DNA from: Ceriagrion tenellum
Taxonomy: Eukaryota; Arthropoda; Insecta; Odonata; Coenagrionidae
Assembly (NCBI GenBank): GCA_963169105.1
Contig: OY720632.1
Location: forward strand, 1,488,001 to 1,552,000
Direction: 5' to 3'
DNA length: 64,000 nt
The notes beneath the pieces were generated by a model that was not told the DNA's origin, searched no databases, and saw only the letters and a program-made list of their open reading frames with translations. Positions 22,374-34,059 of the stretch are shown here, piece after piece. Each line of letters begins with the position of its first letter. Position 1 is the first letter of the stretch. The position numbers and the translations under genes were made by a program.

Positions 22374-23055
22374 ATGGATCGCTCCCACTCTCCAATTAGT
22401 TTCTGTGGCCCTCCACTCATTGGCTCCCCACCCCCATCTAGCACCACCGCACACCGGGATGCCACACAGACAGGCTTCCAACACCCAACAGGTGCGAGGA
22501 AGAAGAGCAAAAGGGCTCCCCACCAGAACACCCCTATATCCGCCTCCCCCTCTCCTTCACCTACACGGACTATAGTCCATAATACACCGCCGGCCTCGCC
22601 CTCTCGCTCTCCATCCCCGCCCCTGACATCCTCGACGCGCTCCCACACTCCTGCGCGCAATGCATCCAAGGGTGTTGGAACACTTACCACTCCCAGCCAA
22701 CCACTACACACCGTAAGCATCCATTCATCACTGCGTACGGTCCCACCCACCTTTGATCCGGACAACTCCCGATCCTTGCCCGCAAAACACCAGTGCACCA
22801 GTTCACCTCGACCCGGCTATCTTGCAGGTCGGGGAACGCGACCCAGCAGAGGGGCAGGAGATGGTGAAGAAGGCGGACCTCCTGCGGTTCCTCATTGGGG
22901 TCCTGGTCAACCTCCATCCCACATCGAGGCAGCAAGTGGCGTCCACGATCAACCACGTCGCGGAGAGGGTCTTCGGGTTGACGGTCACCCCCTTGTACAC
23001 CAGCAACACCGTCCTGCCGGTCCTCTACTCCCACCGTGTCACCAATGGCAGCTAA
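22374..23055 (+). pseudogene. LINE P ORF1 (proline/serine-rich, frameshifted)
   Basis: The frame from 22374 encodes a strongly proline-, serine- and threonine-rich, apparently disordered protein. It changes frame near 22800, after which the frame ending at 23055 continues with a more ordered segment (RFLIGVLVNLHP, HVAERVFGLTV). I see no CCHC zinc knuckles. Its position directly before an endonuclease frame argues for the nucleic-acid-binding ORF1 of a Jockey-superfamily LINE. The composition is very different (high GC, C-rich) from the AT-rich neighbours. Confidence 0.5.
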
Positions 23056-24600
23056 GTCTTCGATTGCCTTCTGTAACATTAACGGTGCCACGGGCCGAAA
23101 ACGGCCCTTACTCCTGGAATACATTAGGACGAGGGAAGTCGCGATCATGGGGCTGGTGGAGACCTACCATCGTCCAGACTCACGGTTAAACCTTCCTTTT
23201 TTCCAGGAGTACGGAACCCCAAGACGCCCCCAAGTCAGGAGGCATCACCGTCCTAGTAAGGAAGGACATCCCTGCCATCCTCGAAACCATCCCCGAAGAC
23301 TGCCTGGGATACGGCGACGAAGCGGTTCTTGTCCGTATTGAAGTCGCCCAACGAAACATTTACGTCTGCACAGTTTATAGCAGACTGGCGTCCCCCCTCC
23401 CGATAAAACTCCTGGACTTCCTCTGCAAGGCAACTGTCCCCTTCATCCTCATCGGTGACCTTAACGCGAGGCATACCTACTTTCGGGATCACACCACCAC
23501 CCCAAAGGGAAAGGCACTCGAAGGCTGGCTCCTGGACAACCCGGTCGTTAGGTTGGACATTTCCTCCCCAACCTTTTTCAGATACGGCACATTCCCTGAT
23601 CACGCCCTCCTGTCATCTACCCTGGCACCCATGACGGGACGTATCGGTGGATGATTGCCTAACCTCAGACCACCTACCTTTCTCCTTCCCCTTCCACCTC
23701 TCCCCCGCCCTCCCCCCTCCACATACTTTTGTGCGTCCTAACTACCGAAAGGTTGATTGGGACCAGTTCAACAAAGATGTCAAGGAAAATATGCCCGCTT
23801 TGGGAGACCTAGCCTGTGAGGATGATGTGGATTGGGCCATTGAGAACGTCGAGGGAGCATTTGCCCGTGCAGCTCAGTCGATACCCGACATCACCATCGA
23901 CCCGACGAGGCCGCCACTACCATTACGGGTCAGGAGACTAATAAAAACAAACGCTGGTTGTACAGACAATGGATCAGGACTAAAGACCCCTGGATCAAAG
24001 CGGAATGGAACCGGGCAAATGCAACCATCCAGAGGGAAATAAAGGCGTAAAAAGAAAAATGTTGGCAAGAAGCATGTCGCAAGCTCGACTACCGGAATGG
24101 CACAGCCTTCTGGAACACCTTTAAAGCCATGACAGGCCAAATTCCGCCACGCAGACACACCCTGATCAACGAAGACGGGGACCCTATCGTCGATCCTCAA
24201 GGGCAAGCGGAAGAGTTCAGAAGGGTCCTAACTTCAGTCTACTCCCCCATGCAGGACCCTCTGTTCACAGATGAACAAGAAATATGTGATCTCCACCTTG
24301 AAGAAATAGACGAAGATCTCAACCCAAAGGACATCAGAAATCAGGAAGTCGCCATTCTCTTCGACAATTACCAAGGCGAAGAGGGAATCCTCAACCCCAT
24401 AACCGAAGAGGACATGTGGGACACCGTCCCGTATAAGAATACCTCGCCCGGTGAAGATAAAATAAGGGCACTGTACCTGAGGAAATCACTGGACACCTGG
24501 CCACTCCTTATACAGCTCTTCAATGCACTGTTCGCCCTAGGTTACTACCCTCGGTCATGGAAAAGGACCACTATGGTTATGATACCTATGCTATGCCCAT
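23044..24600 (+). pseudogene. LINE P ORF2: endonuclease and start of RT
   Basis: The endonuclease begins MAAKSSIAFCNINGATG, includes VETYH, then (after a frameshift near 23215) VLVRKDIPA, VCTVYSRLA, LIGDLNARH and a TSDHLPF block. These are the catalytic motifs of APE-type endonucleases. Further frameshifts lie near 23645 and 23942 and a stop near 24048. The last part (24129-24602) is the linker and first RT block (NTSPGEDKIRALYL, YYPRSWKRTTMVMIP). The protein is cut off inside this block, where a minisatellite begins. Jockey-like affinity is inferred from motif spacing. Confidence 0.75.
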
Positions 24601-24703
24601 GATACCCATGCTATGCCCATGATACCTATGCTACCTATGCTATGCCCATGCTATGCCCATGATACCTATGCTATGCCCATGATACCCATGCTATGCTGGG
24701 CTA
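24573..24703. repeat. ATGATACCYATGCTATGCCC minisatellite
   Basis: About 130 bases built from permutations of ATGATACC(T/C)ATG and CTATGCCC, giving a 10/20-bp period. The first unit overlaps the RT codons for MVMIP of LINE P, so the array appears to have expanded from LINE sequence. On its far side it runs straight into the 3'-truncated end of LINE J1 on the opposite strand. Confidence 0.9.
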
Positions 24704-25960
24704 TGATAGTGTTGTGACCGGAGCAGTGTCGCGTATACGTGCCCTTTCTTCCCACACGTTGGTATTCGGTGGCGGTGCCGACTCATGGGTGGCTTTGTTA
24801 CTCGTCCTGTTCAGGCCGCTGTTTCGAGTATTTCTGATATTTTTCTCCCTTGGGGGTATCTTCATTTTACTGGCCTCTTTTAGGTATTCAGGGTATTCCC
24901 TTGAATTTGCCTCATGGGCACCCTTACAGTTGCCGCATCTCCGCGTCTCATTTTGGCAGTCTTTGCCATCGTGGTCTCCGGCGCATTTGTAGCACCTTGG
25001 TGCTGCTTTGCAGAACCGGGATCCGTGTCCGTAGAGATTGCAGCGGTAGCACCTCTGTGGCGTTTTATATTGATAGGGAGAAATTTTCGCCGGGTGGCAG
25101 CAGACGTGGCTCAATGTCTCAAGTGTTTTGGGGCTAAATCCTTTCTTTTTTACAGTAATGACATATCCGTGTTATTTTTTCCCAGAGTTCTCACGTGCAC
25201 ACAGGGGATGTTCATGGCGTTTAAATCTTCTTTAATATAACCAAATTCTATTCCGGAGTCTAGGCCGTGTATTATGTATTTCAGTACGCCGTCTTCTATT
25301 GTACCCCAAGTGAAAGTTTGTGCTCCCTGGTCGTCTAGGTAATTTCCAACACTGCGGTAATCTTCCATTGTCTTCAGTTGCAGTCTGGAGCCGTTTTCTG
25401 TTTTCTTAATTATTAATGTTTTGTCTTGTGCTATAGTTTTGACCATTTTTATAAACTCAGTTAAGTTTTTGATCCCCTGTATAACAATTGCTGGAGGCCA
25501 TTTGCTCCTAGGAGATTTTTTGTATGTCTGCTGTTGATTGGTTTGGTCCTCTCCATTGTTATTTTATGGACTTTCGGGAGTGTCCAAAACTGTATATCGG
25601 TTTTCAGTTGTTATCTCAGCAACAGTTATTGTTTCTATTTTGCTCCTTTTTCTCTTTCGGGAGGCTTCTGCAGTTTCGAAAATGGCCTCATTCTCTTTTT
25701 CCTTTTCGTCACCAATGTCCATATCTTTATCGGGCTGTACGTCAGAAATTGCCTGAGAGTGACTCTGCTCTCTGGTCGTCATTATTTCATCATGTGATTG
25801 ATGATTGTCACGCTCTAAATTTGTGATGCCAGTCACTTGTTCTTGTTTTTTTAGTACTTTAGGACCATCATTCTCTCGGGAAAAGAGCACACTGCTGATG
25901 TTTGGCGGGAGTGGTAGCCTGTTTTCCTTGTTTCTTGGATCACGGGGAGGTGATCGGAAC
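24701..25960 (-). pseudogene. LINE J1 ORF1 (Jockey-type gag-like protein)
   Basis: Read on the minus strand, three frames (25890-25564, 25446-25150, 25114-24701) form one gag-like protein. The N terminus is charged and disordered with KRKRSK. The middle has FTWGTIEDGVLKYIIHGL, typical of the PRE_C2HC domain of Jockey ORF1. The C-terminal part has zinc knuckles CYRCNLYGHGSRFC, CYKCAGDHDGKDC and CGNCKGAHEANSREY. Two frameshifts (near 25540 and 25130) break it. The element is truncated right after this domain at the minisatellite. Its closest relative in the window is J2 (29.8-33.5 kb). Confidence 0.8.
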
Positions 25961-26112
25961 AGTGACTACACTATCCTGTCAGGGGGGGAAGGAGAGAAAC
26001 TATGAAGACCGATCCGACCGGCTAGCGGTACGGGCACAGCCGACCTTACCCAGGTCCCTCCCTATCCTACCACCTATGCCCTAAGAAGTGAATCCATTCG
26101 ATTTCCCAGGAG

Positions 26113-26955
26113 TTGCTCTCAGCCAAAAGGAAGAGTGCCCTCCTCCCAAGTTATCGAGTGAAACTGGAGGCCTCCATCGGCGAGGACTTCGTCTTCGACG
26201 TCCGGCGGACATCGGTGCAGCTCACGCCCACGGTGCTTCCGATGCACCGGACCGACAAGGTGCACGACAAGGCCACCTGCTGCAATTGCGGTGGCTCGCA
26301 CACGGCAGCATCTCACAGGTGTCCGGTGTACTTGGAGGCACTGGAACGAATGCGAAGCGGTAAATGTCCCAGACCACCTGCAAAGCCGACTCCACCAGCA
26401 GCCGCAAAGCAGCGGCCATCTGGCCCAACGCCCGCGGTGCAGCGGCCATCTGTCCCAACGCCCGCGGTCCAGCGGCCATCTGGCCCAACGACCGCGGAGC
26501 AGCAGCCAGCGCCATCGATGACTGCATCCGGGCAGAAGGCGAAGGCGCCGTCGCGGATGGCGTCCAAGGAGCTCCCCTACAACCTGGCATTGCGGGGGGT
26601 CCCCGAGAAGATGGAGGTGGACGCCGTGCCAGCCGCCGAGGAGCCCAGCTCTTAAGCAGCAACGACGACGCCGCCGCCAGCCGCCCAGGAGAAGAAGCGG
26701 GTGAGGCAGAAGAAGAAGAAGGGCAGCAGCCTGGAGACGACGACTGCAGCCGCTCTTCCGACAGCCGCCGCACCGCCAGCGGTAGAGGAACCGAAGCCTG
26801 CCACGTCGGAGCCAACGCCGCCATCCAGCCCACCAGCAGCGACAGCCGCGCCGACGCTCAAGAGCACGCTGCTTGCAGGGTGCCAGAGCCTTCGGCCCTT
26901 CATCACCTCTTCGGAAGGCAAAGCCCTGCTTGCCGTACTGGAGAGCCTCCTGAGC
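26113..26955 (+). pseudogene. LINE Q ORF1 remnant with one zinc knuckle
   Basis: The frame has a single recognisable knuckle, CCNCGGSHTAASHRC, near residues 58-72, equivalent to the last of the three knuckles in Jockey ORF1 proteins. Then follow a proline/alanine-rich stretch with three 10-residue repeats (QRPSGPTPAV type) and a lysine-rich tract after an in-frame TAA at 26653-26655. Reading resumes in the same frame after the stop and leads up to ORF2. The domains that normally precede the knuckle are missing, so the copy is 5' truncated or rearranged. Confidence 0.65.
26410..26499 (+). repeat. 30-bp tandem repeat inside Q ORF1
   Basis: Three near-identical 30-base units starting CAGCGGCCATCT keep the reading frame and encode the 10-residue repeat QRPS(G/V)PT(P/T)A. 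A partial fourth unit follows (CAGCAGCC). Confidence 0.9.
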
Positions 26956-26959
26956 CAGG

Positions 26960-29780
26960 ATGGAATCTTCGCCACCAACCATGGGAAGACGAAGTACACC
27001 GACCATCCTGGCGCAGTGGAATGCGCGCGGCGTCCTCCGGAAGACGGAGGAACTGAGGAACTTCCTGCAGCAGAAGTCTGCGGACGTAGCCTGCACCCGG
27101 GAGACATGGCTGCGGCCGTCGGACTCCTGGAAGATACCCGGATGGACCGTCTACCGGGCCGACCGGGTGACGCCAGGACCTGCTGCGGGAGGAGCGGCGA
27201 TCTTGGTCCGCCGGTCCGTGCAACACAGGGCATGCCGTGCTCACACGCATGCAACTGTGGAGGCGGTATCGGTGGACATCAAGGTCGCCGGGAGGTGGTA
27301 CAGGGTGACCTCGATGTATTATCCTCCGGCGAGATCCTGGGATGAGGATGTCTTCCAGCCGCTCCTGGAGGCGACTGGACCGGGCATCCTCCTTGGCGAC
27401 CTGAATGCCAAACATTCTGATTGGTATTCTTTGGTCACCAATCCCCGGGGTCGACGACTGCGCCAATTCGTAGGCGACGAGGGACTTGTGGTGGTGGCGC
27501 CGAGGACGGCGACGCACGAGCGGGGAGACATTCTCGACATCGCAGTCACCCGCGATGTCCGGAAGTCTCTCCGCATGCACGCGTGCGTCGATTTGTCGTC
27601 GGACCGCTACCCAATGCTACTCACCCTTGGTGCCGTCGTGGACAACGTGGCGCCGAGGGAGGTACGTGATATGTCCAACGCCTGCTGGGAAACCTTCAGA
27701 CAGACGATCGCCGGGAATCTGCCGAGAGATCATCCAGTGCCCACCGACAGAGATGCTGTGGACCGAATGGTCGAGCATCTCACCAACACCGTCAACGCTG
27801 CCATCGAAGCCTCCATCCCGCTGAAGACGGTGCAGTCGCCACAGGTCAGAATACCACTGCCCAACGGCGTGCGGCACCTGATTCAGCGGCGGAAGAACAT
27901 CCGGAGGAGATGGCAGCAGGTGAGGACTGCAGATCTCCGGCAGGAGCTGAACAGGATGAACGACGAAGTGCGCTCCGCGCTTCGGGACGTATGTCGGGAT
28001 TCGTGGGAAGCTTACCTGGCGAGAGTCTCTGAAGGACCTGAGGACGACGCACCGGTTTGGCGGGTCGTCCGACAGCTGAAAGGCACCAGCAGGCGAGATC
28101 CACTCGTCGTCCACAGACGGAGGGTTGCTGCATCTCCCGATGAGAAGGCTGAGATATTGGCGGAATACCTGGCATGACTATTCACGCCGAATCCAGCCAC
28201 CAGAGAGTCTTCTGCCGCTGAGCGGGAGATCGCGGAGTCCATGGCGTCCGTCGATCTTGGACCATTGGACGAGGCGAACATCCCCCGCTTCAGCGAGAAG
28301 GACGTCAAGGGAGTAATATGCCGACTGCACCTCAGGAAGGCGCCGGGCGCCGATGGCATCTCCAACGCCATCATCCGGCATCTTCCGAGGGCCGCAGCGG
28401 TGTACCTAACCAGCATACTCAACGGCTGCGTAAGGATCTCCTATTTCCCGTTCACCTGGAAGAGGGCGAAGATCACCTGTCTGCCGAAGACGTCGACGAA
28501 GGACGAGCTCGGTCCGGATGAGTTCCGGCCGATCTCACTTCTAGACGGATTCGGCAAGATCTTCGAACGACTACTGCGGTGGCCGATCTGCGAGTTCATC
28601 AGGGAGGCTGGAATCCTCCCGGATGAGCAGTTTGGCTTCCGCGAAGGGCACTCCACGGTCCAGCAGCTGACGAGGACAACGGACTTCATCACCGACGCCT
28701 TCAACAGGAAACACTCGGTCGCGGGGGCTTTCTTCGACATCTCGAAGGCCTTCGACCAAGTGTGGCATCAGGGCCTCCTGTTGAAGATGAGCCGACTCCA
28801 CTTCCCGGATTGGATCCTGAGGCTAATCCGGGATTATTTGAGGGACAGGACATTCAGCGTGAGTTGGCTCGGGGCGGAATCCGGCATCCAGCGTGTCAAT
28901 GCTGGCGTGCCTCAGGGTTCTGTCCTCGGGCCAATTATCTTCAACGTGTATACCCACGACATCCCTCGGGATCACGGGTATAACACGGTCCTGTCCCTCT
29001 ACGCAGACGACACGGCACTCCTTACCAGATCCATGCAGGGATGGACAGCAGCTGATGGCCTTCAGGATGCCATCTACGATCTCACCCGTTGGTATCGTAG
29101 GTGGCGTATCCGGGTCAACACCGGGAAAACGAAGGCCATCATGTTCCATCCCTCCAAAGGAGCGTCGCACGGAGTCGGCCGTCTGGTGGTGAACGGGACC
29201 CACATCCCGTGGGAGTCCGAAGTCCGTTACCTCGGAGTGCTGCTGGACCAGAAGCTGCTGTGGAAGCAGCAAGCGGAAAGTGTCCGTGCAAAAGCGCTGG
29301 CGGCGCTAATTCGGCTCCGGCCGATTTTGCAACCGCCGTTGCTGAGCATGGACACGAGAAGACAACTACAGGAGCTGCGTACTGCCCGTCATCGCGGATG
29401 CAGCTCCTGTATGGTCGGGAGTGCCCAAGTCGACCCTCCAGAGAATCCAGGTGGTGCAGAACACTGCACTTCGGTGGATCCCGAATCGCGGCCGCTACGA
29501 CCGCGTGGACAGGATGCACCGAGACGGGAATTTGGGGCTTCTTGACGTCCTCCTGCCGAGAATTTCAACGGAATTCTTCGGCAGAGCAGAAGACTACACT
29601 CATCGGGAGATCAGCAGGCTGGCTGCGATCACCGTCATTCCGTGGGACCGCCACAAGCGTCCCATAGCAAGCACGGACATCGCAGCCAACCTCCCTCCAT
29701 CAAAGCGGCCAAGGCAACTGTTGAATGCACGAAACGAAAATGACATCTTGAGATACCATACCGGCAAGCATCCGCCTTAG
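26960..29780 (+). pseudogene. LINE Q ORF2: endonuclease plus reverse transcriptase
   Basis: Endonuclease motifs in order: LAQWNARG, RETWL, ILLGDLNAKHSDW and LDIAVT, then DLSSDRYP. A single in-frame TGA at 28175-28177 interrupts the linker, after which the same frame resumes with LFTPNPA. The RT follows: RKAPGADGISN, FRPISLLDGFGKIFE, FFDISKAFDQVW, GVPQGSVLGPIIF and the catalytic LYADDTALL. A frameshift near 29375 moves the C terminus (SGVPKSTLQRIQVVQN ... LGLLDV) into the next frame, ending at 29780. About 940 codons in all, normal for Jockey. Only two lesions keep it from being open. Confidence 0.9.
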
Positions 29781-29920
29781 AAGCAGAAGCTGGAAAGGCG
29801 CCATAAACACCTGGGAAGGGAGAAAGCCAGGTTCATTGGATTTGGACGGCAAAACACACATCGGAAGGCTCGCGACTTCAATTAAAAAATCGTGACGACT
29901 ATGACATAGTTGAAGCTTTT

Positions 29921-30796
29921 ATGGACAAAAAAGGTGCATCCTCACACACCTGGCCGGCAAAAGGGGAGGGAGTAGTGAGGTATGTCGTTCACGGCTTGGA
30001 CGAGGAGATTGACCCTGAATTTATAAAGGAAGAATTGAACGACGCAAAAATTCCGTGCGTCGCGGTGAAAGCAGTTTCCCGGACCACAAAAGACATTTAT
30101 GTAATAACAGTTCAGAGGGGGGGGACTTTTAAACCAAAAGACATTGAAAAAGTAAAATATTTATGCAGTCACCCAATAAGCATATCCGAATACAGATACA
30201 AGAAACCACAAAGGTGCTATAGATGCAACAGATACGGGCATGGCTCCAGATACTGCAATGCAACTCCACGTTGCTAACGGAGTGCCGGAGACCACGAGGG
30301 GTTACACTGTCAAAAAATAGAAGAGACAAGGTGTTGTAACTGCGGAGGGCCTCATGAGGCATACTCGGTCGAGTGTGCGACGTACAAAAAACAATCGGAG
30401 GCGATGAAGAAAAACCAAGAGGCAAGAGAAAGAAAGAATGAAATCAAATCACAAACAGTTAATAATATACGACCAGCCTCTCCTCCAAAAACCAATGTAT
30501 GGGTCGATAGGCAAAAGAAAAGAGAAGCAGAGGGCACAGCTGTAAACATTAACATCAATAAATCTCCCGACACCGACCCTAAAGAAAACGACCGGCCAAA
30601 AAAGAATGAAGAAAGCAGAGGCGACAATCATGAAAATGACGCAGCGAGAAGCAAAGAAGAAAACAATGGGATGACTGGGATTTTAAATGCAATCAATATG
30701 CTGAGTGATATGATGAGGCAGCAGAAGCAAATGTTTCAAACCATGATGACACAAATAATGGGCATGATGATGAAGTCCTCACCTCATAATGGATAA
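29921..30796 (+). pseudogene. LINE J2 ORF1 (zinc-knuckle protein)
   Basis: The segment holds a PRE_C2HC-like stretch (GVVRYVVHGLDEEIDPEFI) followed by knuckles CYRCNRYGHGSRYC, a second knuckle broken by a TAA at about 30276, and CCNCGGPHEAYSVEC. The tail is hydrophilic, then methionine-rich (MLSDMMRQQKQMFQTMM), which could form a short helix. It ends at 30794-30796 and overlaps the start of ORF2, a usual arrangement in Jockey elements. Confidence 0.8.
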
Positions 30797-33475
30797 ACGC
30801 CCAAACAAGAAAAAGAACCTGGTCATGTCACTATGGAACGCAAACGGTGCCTTTAAAAACAAGACGCCGGAGCTTGTGGAATACCTCAAAAAACACTCCG
30901 TAGACGTGTCTAGTGTCTGAGACACACCTTAAATATGACAACCAGTGGGATGTCCCTGGATATAATATAGTAAGACGAGACAGAATTCTTAATGAAAGAC
31001 AAAAAAGCAAAGGTGGTGTGGCAATTTTAATAAGAGACAACATCCAAAGTGATGGCTTAATTTTAAATGATATGACAAACCTTGAGGCAGTAGGAGCTAA
31101 AGTACTAACGGAAATTGGAGAAATCAATGTATTCTCCTGCTACTTGCCTCCCAGTAAACCCTTCATGGACGGCGAATTCGATAATCTTCTAATTGACAAC
31201 GCCCCAACAGTGTTGGGAGGCGATCTTAACTCAAAACACGTCCAATGGAACTGCCCACGGGAAAACCCTAACGGGCGAAAATTTTACTCCTGGACGCAGA
31301 AAAATATGCTGAGAATTATCGCACCAAACGAGCCTACAAGAATGTAGGGGAATAATATTGACTTGGCGGCCATTAAGGGACTAAGGAGACCAGCCCGAGC
31401 GCAGACTAAATAGACTGAGCAGCGACCACTACCCGGTACTCATCCGTATTGGTGCTGCCCCACTTCTGCTTCCAGATCAGCCAAGAAGATATATATATGG
31501 CTTGGCTGACTGGACACTTTAGAAAGACAATCGGGGAGTACTTAAAGAAGGAAAGTCTCCCCGAGCACAATAGCGATATTGACGCGATGGCGGAAAACAT
31601 TGAAATGGCCATAAAAATGGGTATGCAAGTGGCGATCCCAATAAAAAACAGAGCAGCTGACAACATAATATTAACAGATGATATAAAACAAAAAATCATA
31701 GAAAGAAATTGTTGGAGGAAAAAGTATTCACAAATTGGAACAAAAAATATAAGAAATAAAAAAAATCATTAAACAAAGACATCAGAAGGGCATTGGTAGA
31801 AACCCGAAAACAAAGATGGGATGACCAACTTGCATCCATGAACAAAACAGACTGTTCGATATATAAAATAGCAAAAAGCCTCAAAAAAATTCCGCCACGA
31901 GACCCGGCTATCATAATAAACAATGATAAAATTTACCAACCTATTAAGAAAGCAGAAGTGATGGCACAACATTTTGAAAAGATATTCACTCCTAATAAAC
32001 CGAGCATTTTCAGCCCAAAAATATCGATTAATAGAGATGCATGGGAGAATGAAATAAAAATGAAGAGTTACCGGAAATAACAACAGACAAACTCAAAGAA
32101 ATCATAAATAACCTGCCCAATAGAAAGACGCCTGGTGAAGATGAAATTCCCAACGAGATCATCAAAAGATTACCAATCGAAGCAGGAGATTATATAATTA
32201 AAATAATCAATACATCCATAAAAACAGGCCACTTCCCAGGAAAATGGAAGACATCCAAAATTACATATATACCAAAGAAAGGTGGCATACATGTAAAACC
32301 GGATGACATGAGGCCGATATCCCTGCTCTCGAATCTCGGGAAATTATTAGAAAGAGCAATAGTGCCCCATATTTCAGAATATATTGATTAAAAAAATATA
32401 CTTCCAGACGAGCAATATGGCTTCCGGCGGCACCACTCGACAACACACCAAATACATCGGGTGAACGACTTTATAATTGACGGTTTTAATAACAAAGAGA
32501 CAACTGTTAGCGTGTTTCTCGACGTCTCCAAAGCATTTGACAAAATCTGGCACGACGGATTACTTTTTAAAATGGACGACCTGGGTATACCAAGATGGAT
32601 TTTAAAATGGACGCACTCTTACCTAAAATAAAGAAAATTTTTTTGTAAAATGGAGACAAGAAAAGAGTACGCTATACACGATAGCCGCCGGAGTCCCTCA
32701 AGGCTCAATCTACGACCCTCTGCTTTTTAATATGTTTCCTTATGACTTCCCACGAGATAAAGACGACTGGCACACCAGAATAGTTTTATATGCAGACGAC
32801 GCGGCACTACTATCACGAAGTAAAAAACCCAGTTTAGCCGCCGAATACGTGCAAGAAAACTTGGACGAAGTTGTCAGCTGGTACAGCAAATGGCGAATGA
32901 CTCTAAATACGAAAAAGACACAGGCCATCATCTTCACCAGGCCAAGAACAAAAATACCAACAGTAAGATGCCTCCGAATAAAGGAGCAACCAATATAATG
33001 GCAAGAACAAATAAAATACCTGGGAGTCATGCTTGACCAAAGAATAACATACAAAGAACATATTAACTATATCGTTGGTAAAGCTTACGGGGCAAGAGCT
33101 AGTTTAACGCCTATTTTAAGAAATAACAACACACCCAAATACGCAAAAATATTCATTTATAACACATATAAAAACACAATTATTATATTCCATACCTGCC
33201 TGGGCTGGTCTCCTTAATAAGGGGCAACAAAAAAAATGGAAATAGTGGAAAGAAAAATATTAAGATCCATCCTCAAAATCCCCTGTGAGGCGGGGAACAA
33301 AAAACTATATACCATTTTCGGTACAAAACCCATATGGGAGATAATAAAGAAACAAACTCAGGACTATTTTGAAAGGCTGAGTAACAGTGACATTCCCAAT
33401 ATGGTCGATCTTGGGAAAAACAAAATCCTTTCTCGCGACAAGTACAAAAGACCTGAAAGTATGCTATATCAATAA
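30789..33475 (+). pseudogene. LINE J2 ORF2: endonuclease plus reverse transcriptase
   Basis: The endonuclease has MSLWNANGAF, VFSCYLPP and LGGDLNSKHVQWNC. The RT has MRPISLLSNLGKLLE, QYGFRRHHSTT, VFLDVSKAFDKIWH, GVPQGSIYDPLLF and the catalytic VLYADDAALL near 32785-32815. The C-terminal part includes KYLGVMLDQRITYKEH and a final frame ending near 33475. More than eight stops or frameshifts are visible (for example near 30917, 31345, 32390, 32627, 32997), so this copy is old. Confidence 0.85.
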
Positions 33476-33636
33476 AGGCTGGGTGGCCAAATTTAGGGAA
33501 TACAAGAAGTTATGACATAGAGCAAAAGCTCAATATAAGTTTGAGCAATCTCTGAAATAAAGCTGCCTCCGGCAGCAAAGCCACTTGACCCCCACTTGAC
33601 GCAAAACACACATTCGAGTCTAATTGCGGAATCGAC

Positions 33637-34028
33637 ATGCCACCCAAGACGAGCGGAAAGGCAGCGAAGAAGGCCGGGAAGGCCCAGAAGAACATCTCCA
33701 AGGGAGATAAGAAGAAGAAACGGGAGATAAGAAGAAGAAACGGAAGAGGAAGGAGAGCTACGCGATCTACATCTACAAGGTCCTGAAGCAGGTCCATCCC
33801 GACACGGGAATCTCGAGCAAGGCGATGAGCATCATGAACTCATTCGTCAACGACATCTTCGAGAGAATCGCCGCGGAAGCATCCCGTTTGGCGCACTACA
33901 ACAAGAGGTCCACCATCACATCTCGGGAGGTCCAGACCGCAGTCAGGCTCTTGCTACCCGGAGAGCTCGCAAAGCACGCCGTGTCTGAGGGCACGAAGGC
34001 CGTGACCAAGTACACCAGCTCCAAGTAA
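33637..34028 (+). pseudogene. H2B: Histone H2B gene with a frameshifting 20-bp duplication
   Basis: The start MPPKTSGKAAKKAGKAQK and, after the lesion, KESYAIYIYKVLKQVHPDTG through AVTKYTSSK are those of insect H2B, a core nucleosome subunit. The first 29 codons are intact. Then 20 bases (33704-33723) are repeated exactly (33724-33743), which shifts the frame inside the basic N-terminal tail. Counting one copy only gives 372 nt, i.e. 123 residues plus stop, the normal length. The histone fold is intact in the downstream frame. There is no intron or poly(A) tract, and a proper histone 3' stem-loop follows, so this is a genomic histone-cluster gene rather than a retrocopy. It could be a recent pseudogene or an assembly error. 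TATAAG at 33533-33538 is a possible but weak promoter box. Confidence 0.9.
33704..33743 (+). repeat. Exact 20-bp tandem duplication in H2B
   Basis: GAGATAAGAAGAAGAAACGG occurs twice in succession. Because 20 is not a multiple of 3 it breaks the H2B frame. The sequence is purine-rich and internally repetitive, prone to slippage in replication and also to read-assembly error. Confidence 0.95.
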
Positions 34029-34059
34029 ATCATTCTTGGTAGCGTGGTAACGTCCTAAC

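Larger units (their letters stand above)
26020..29835 (+). mobile_element. LINE Q, Jockey-type, nearly complete ORF2
   Basis: GC-rich element with an ORF1 remnant (26113-26955) and an ORF2 (26960-29780) that is continuous except for one TGA and one frameshift. It lies back-to-back with J1 on its left and is joined head-to-tail to J2 on its right (junction about 29800-29835). Neither junction shows a target duplication that I could confirm. High GC content and few lesions suggest it is younger than its neighbours. Confidence 0.75.
29836..33480 (+). mobile_element. LINE J2, Jockey-type (5' truncated, heavily mutated)
   Basis: The element starts in the middle of ORF1 and runs through ORF2 to about 33480, just upstream of the histone H2B gene. 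It is AT-rich and lysine/asparagine/isoleucine-rich in codon use, in strong contrast to Q. No poly(A) tail is evident at its 3' end. It is the same family as J1 (zinc-knuckle region and PRE_C2HC-like segment match closely). Confidence 0.8.

Noticed and set aside
24573..24703. CRISPR-like array
   Set aside because: Continuous tandem repeat without spacers in a eukaryotic context.
24693..25826. Hydrophobic plus-strand frames resembling membrane proteins
   Set aside because: They are antisense to the J1 gag-like protein, whose zinc knuckles are unambiguous.
26119..27254. Long minus-strand frames (up to 325 codons) opposite LINE Q
   Set aside because: They are antisense shadows of a GC-rich, real ORF1/ORF2 with clear zinc-knuckle and endonuclease motifs.
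33637..34028. Processed (retro) pseudogene of H2B
   Set aside because: There is a histone stem-loop downstream at normal distance, no poly(A) and no flanking duplication; histone genes lack introns anyway.
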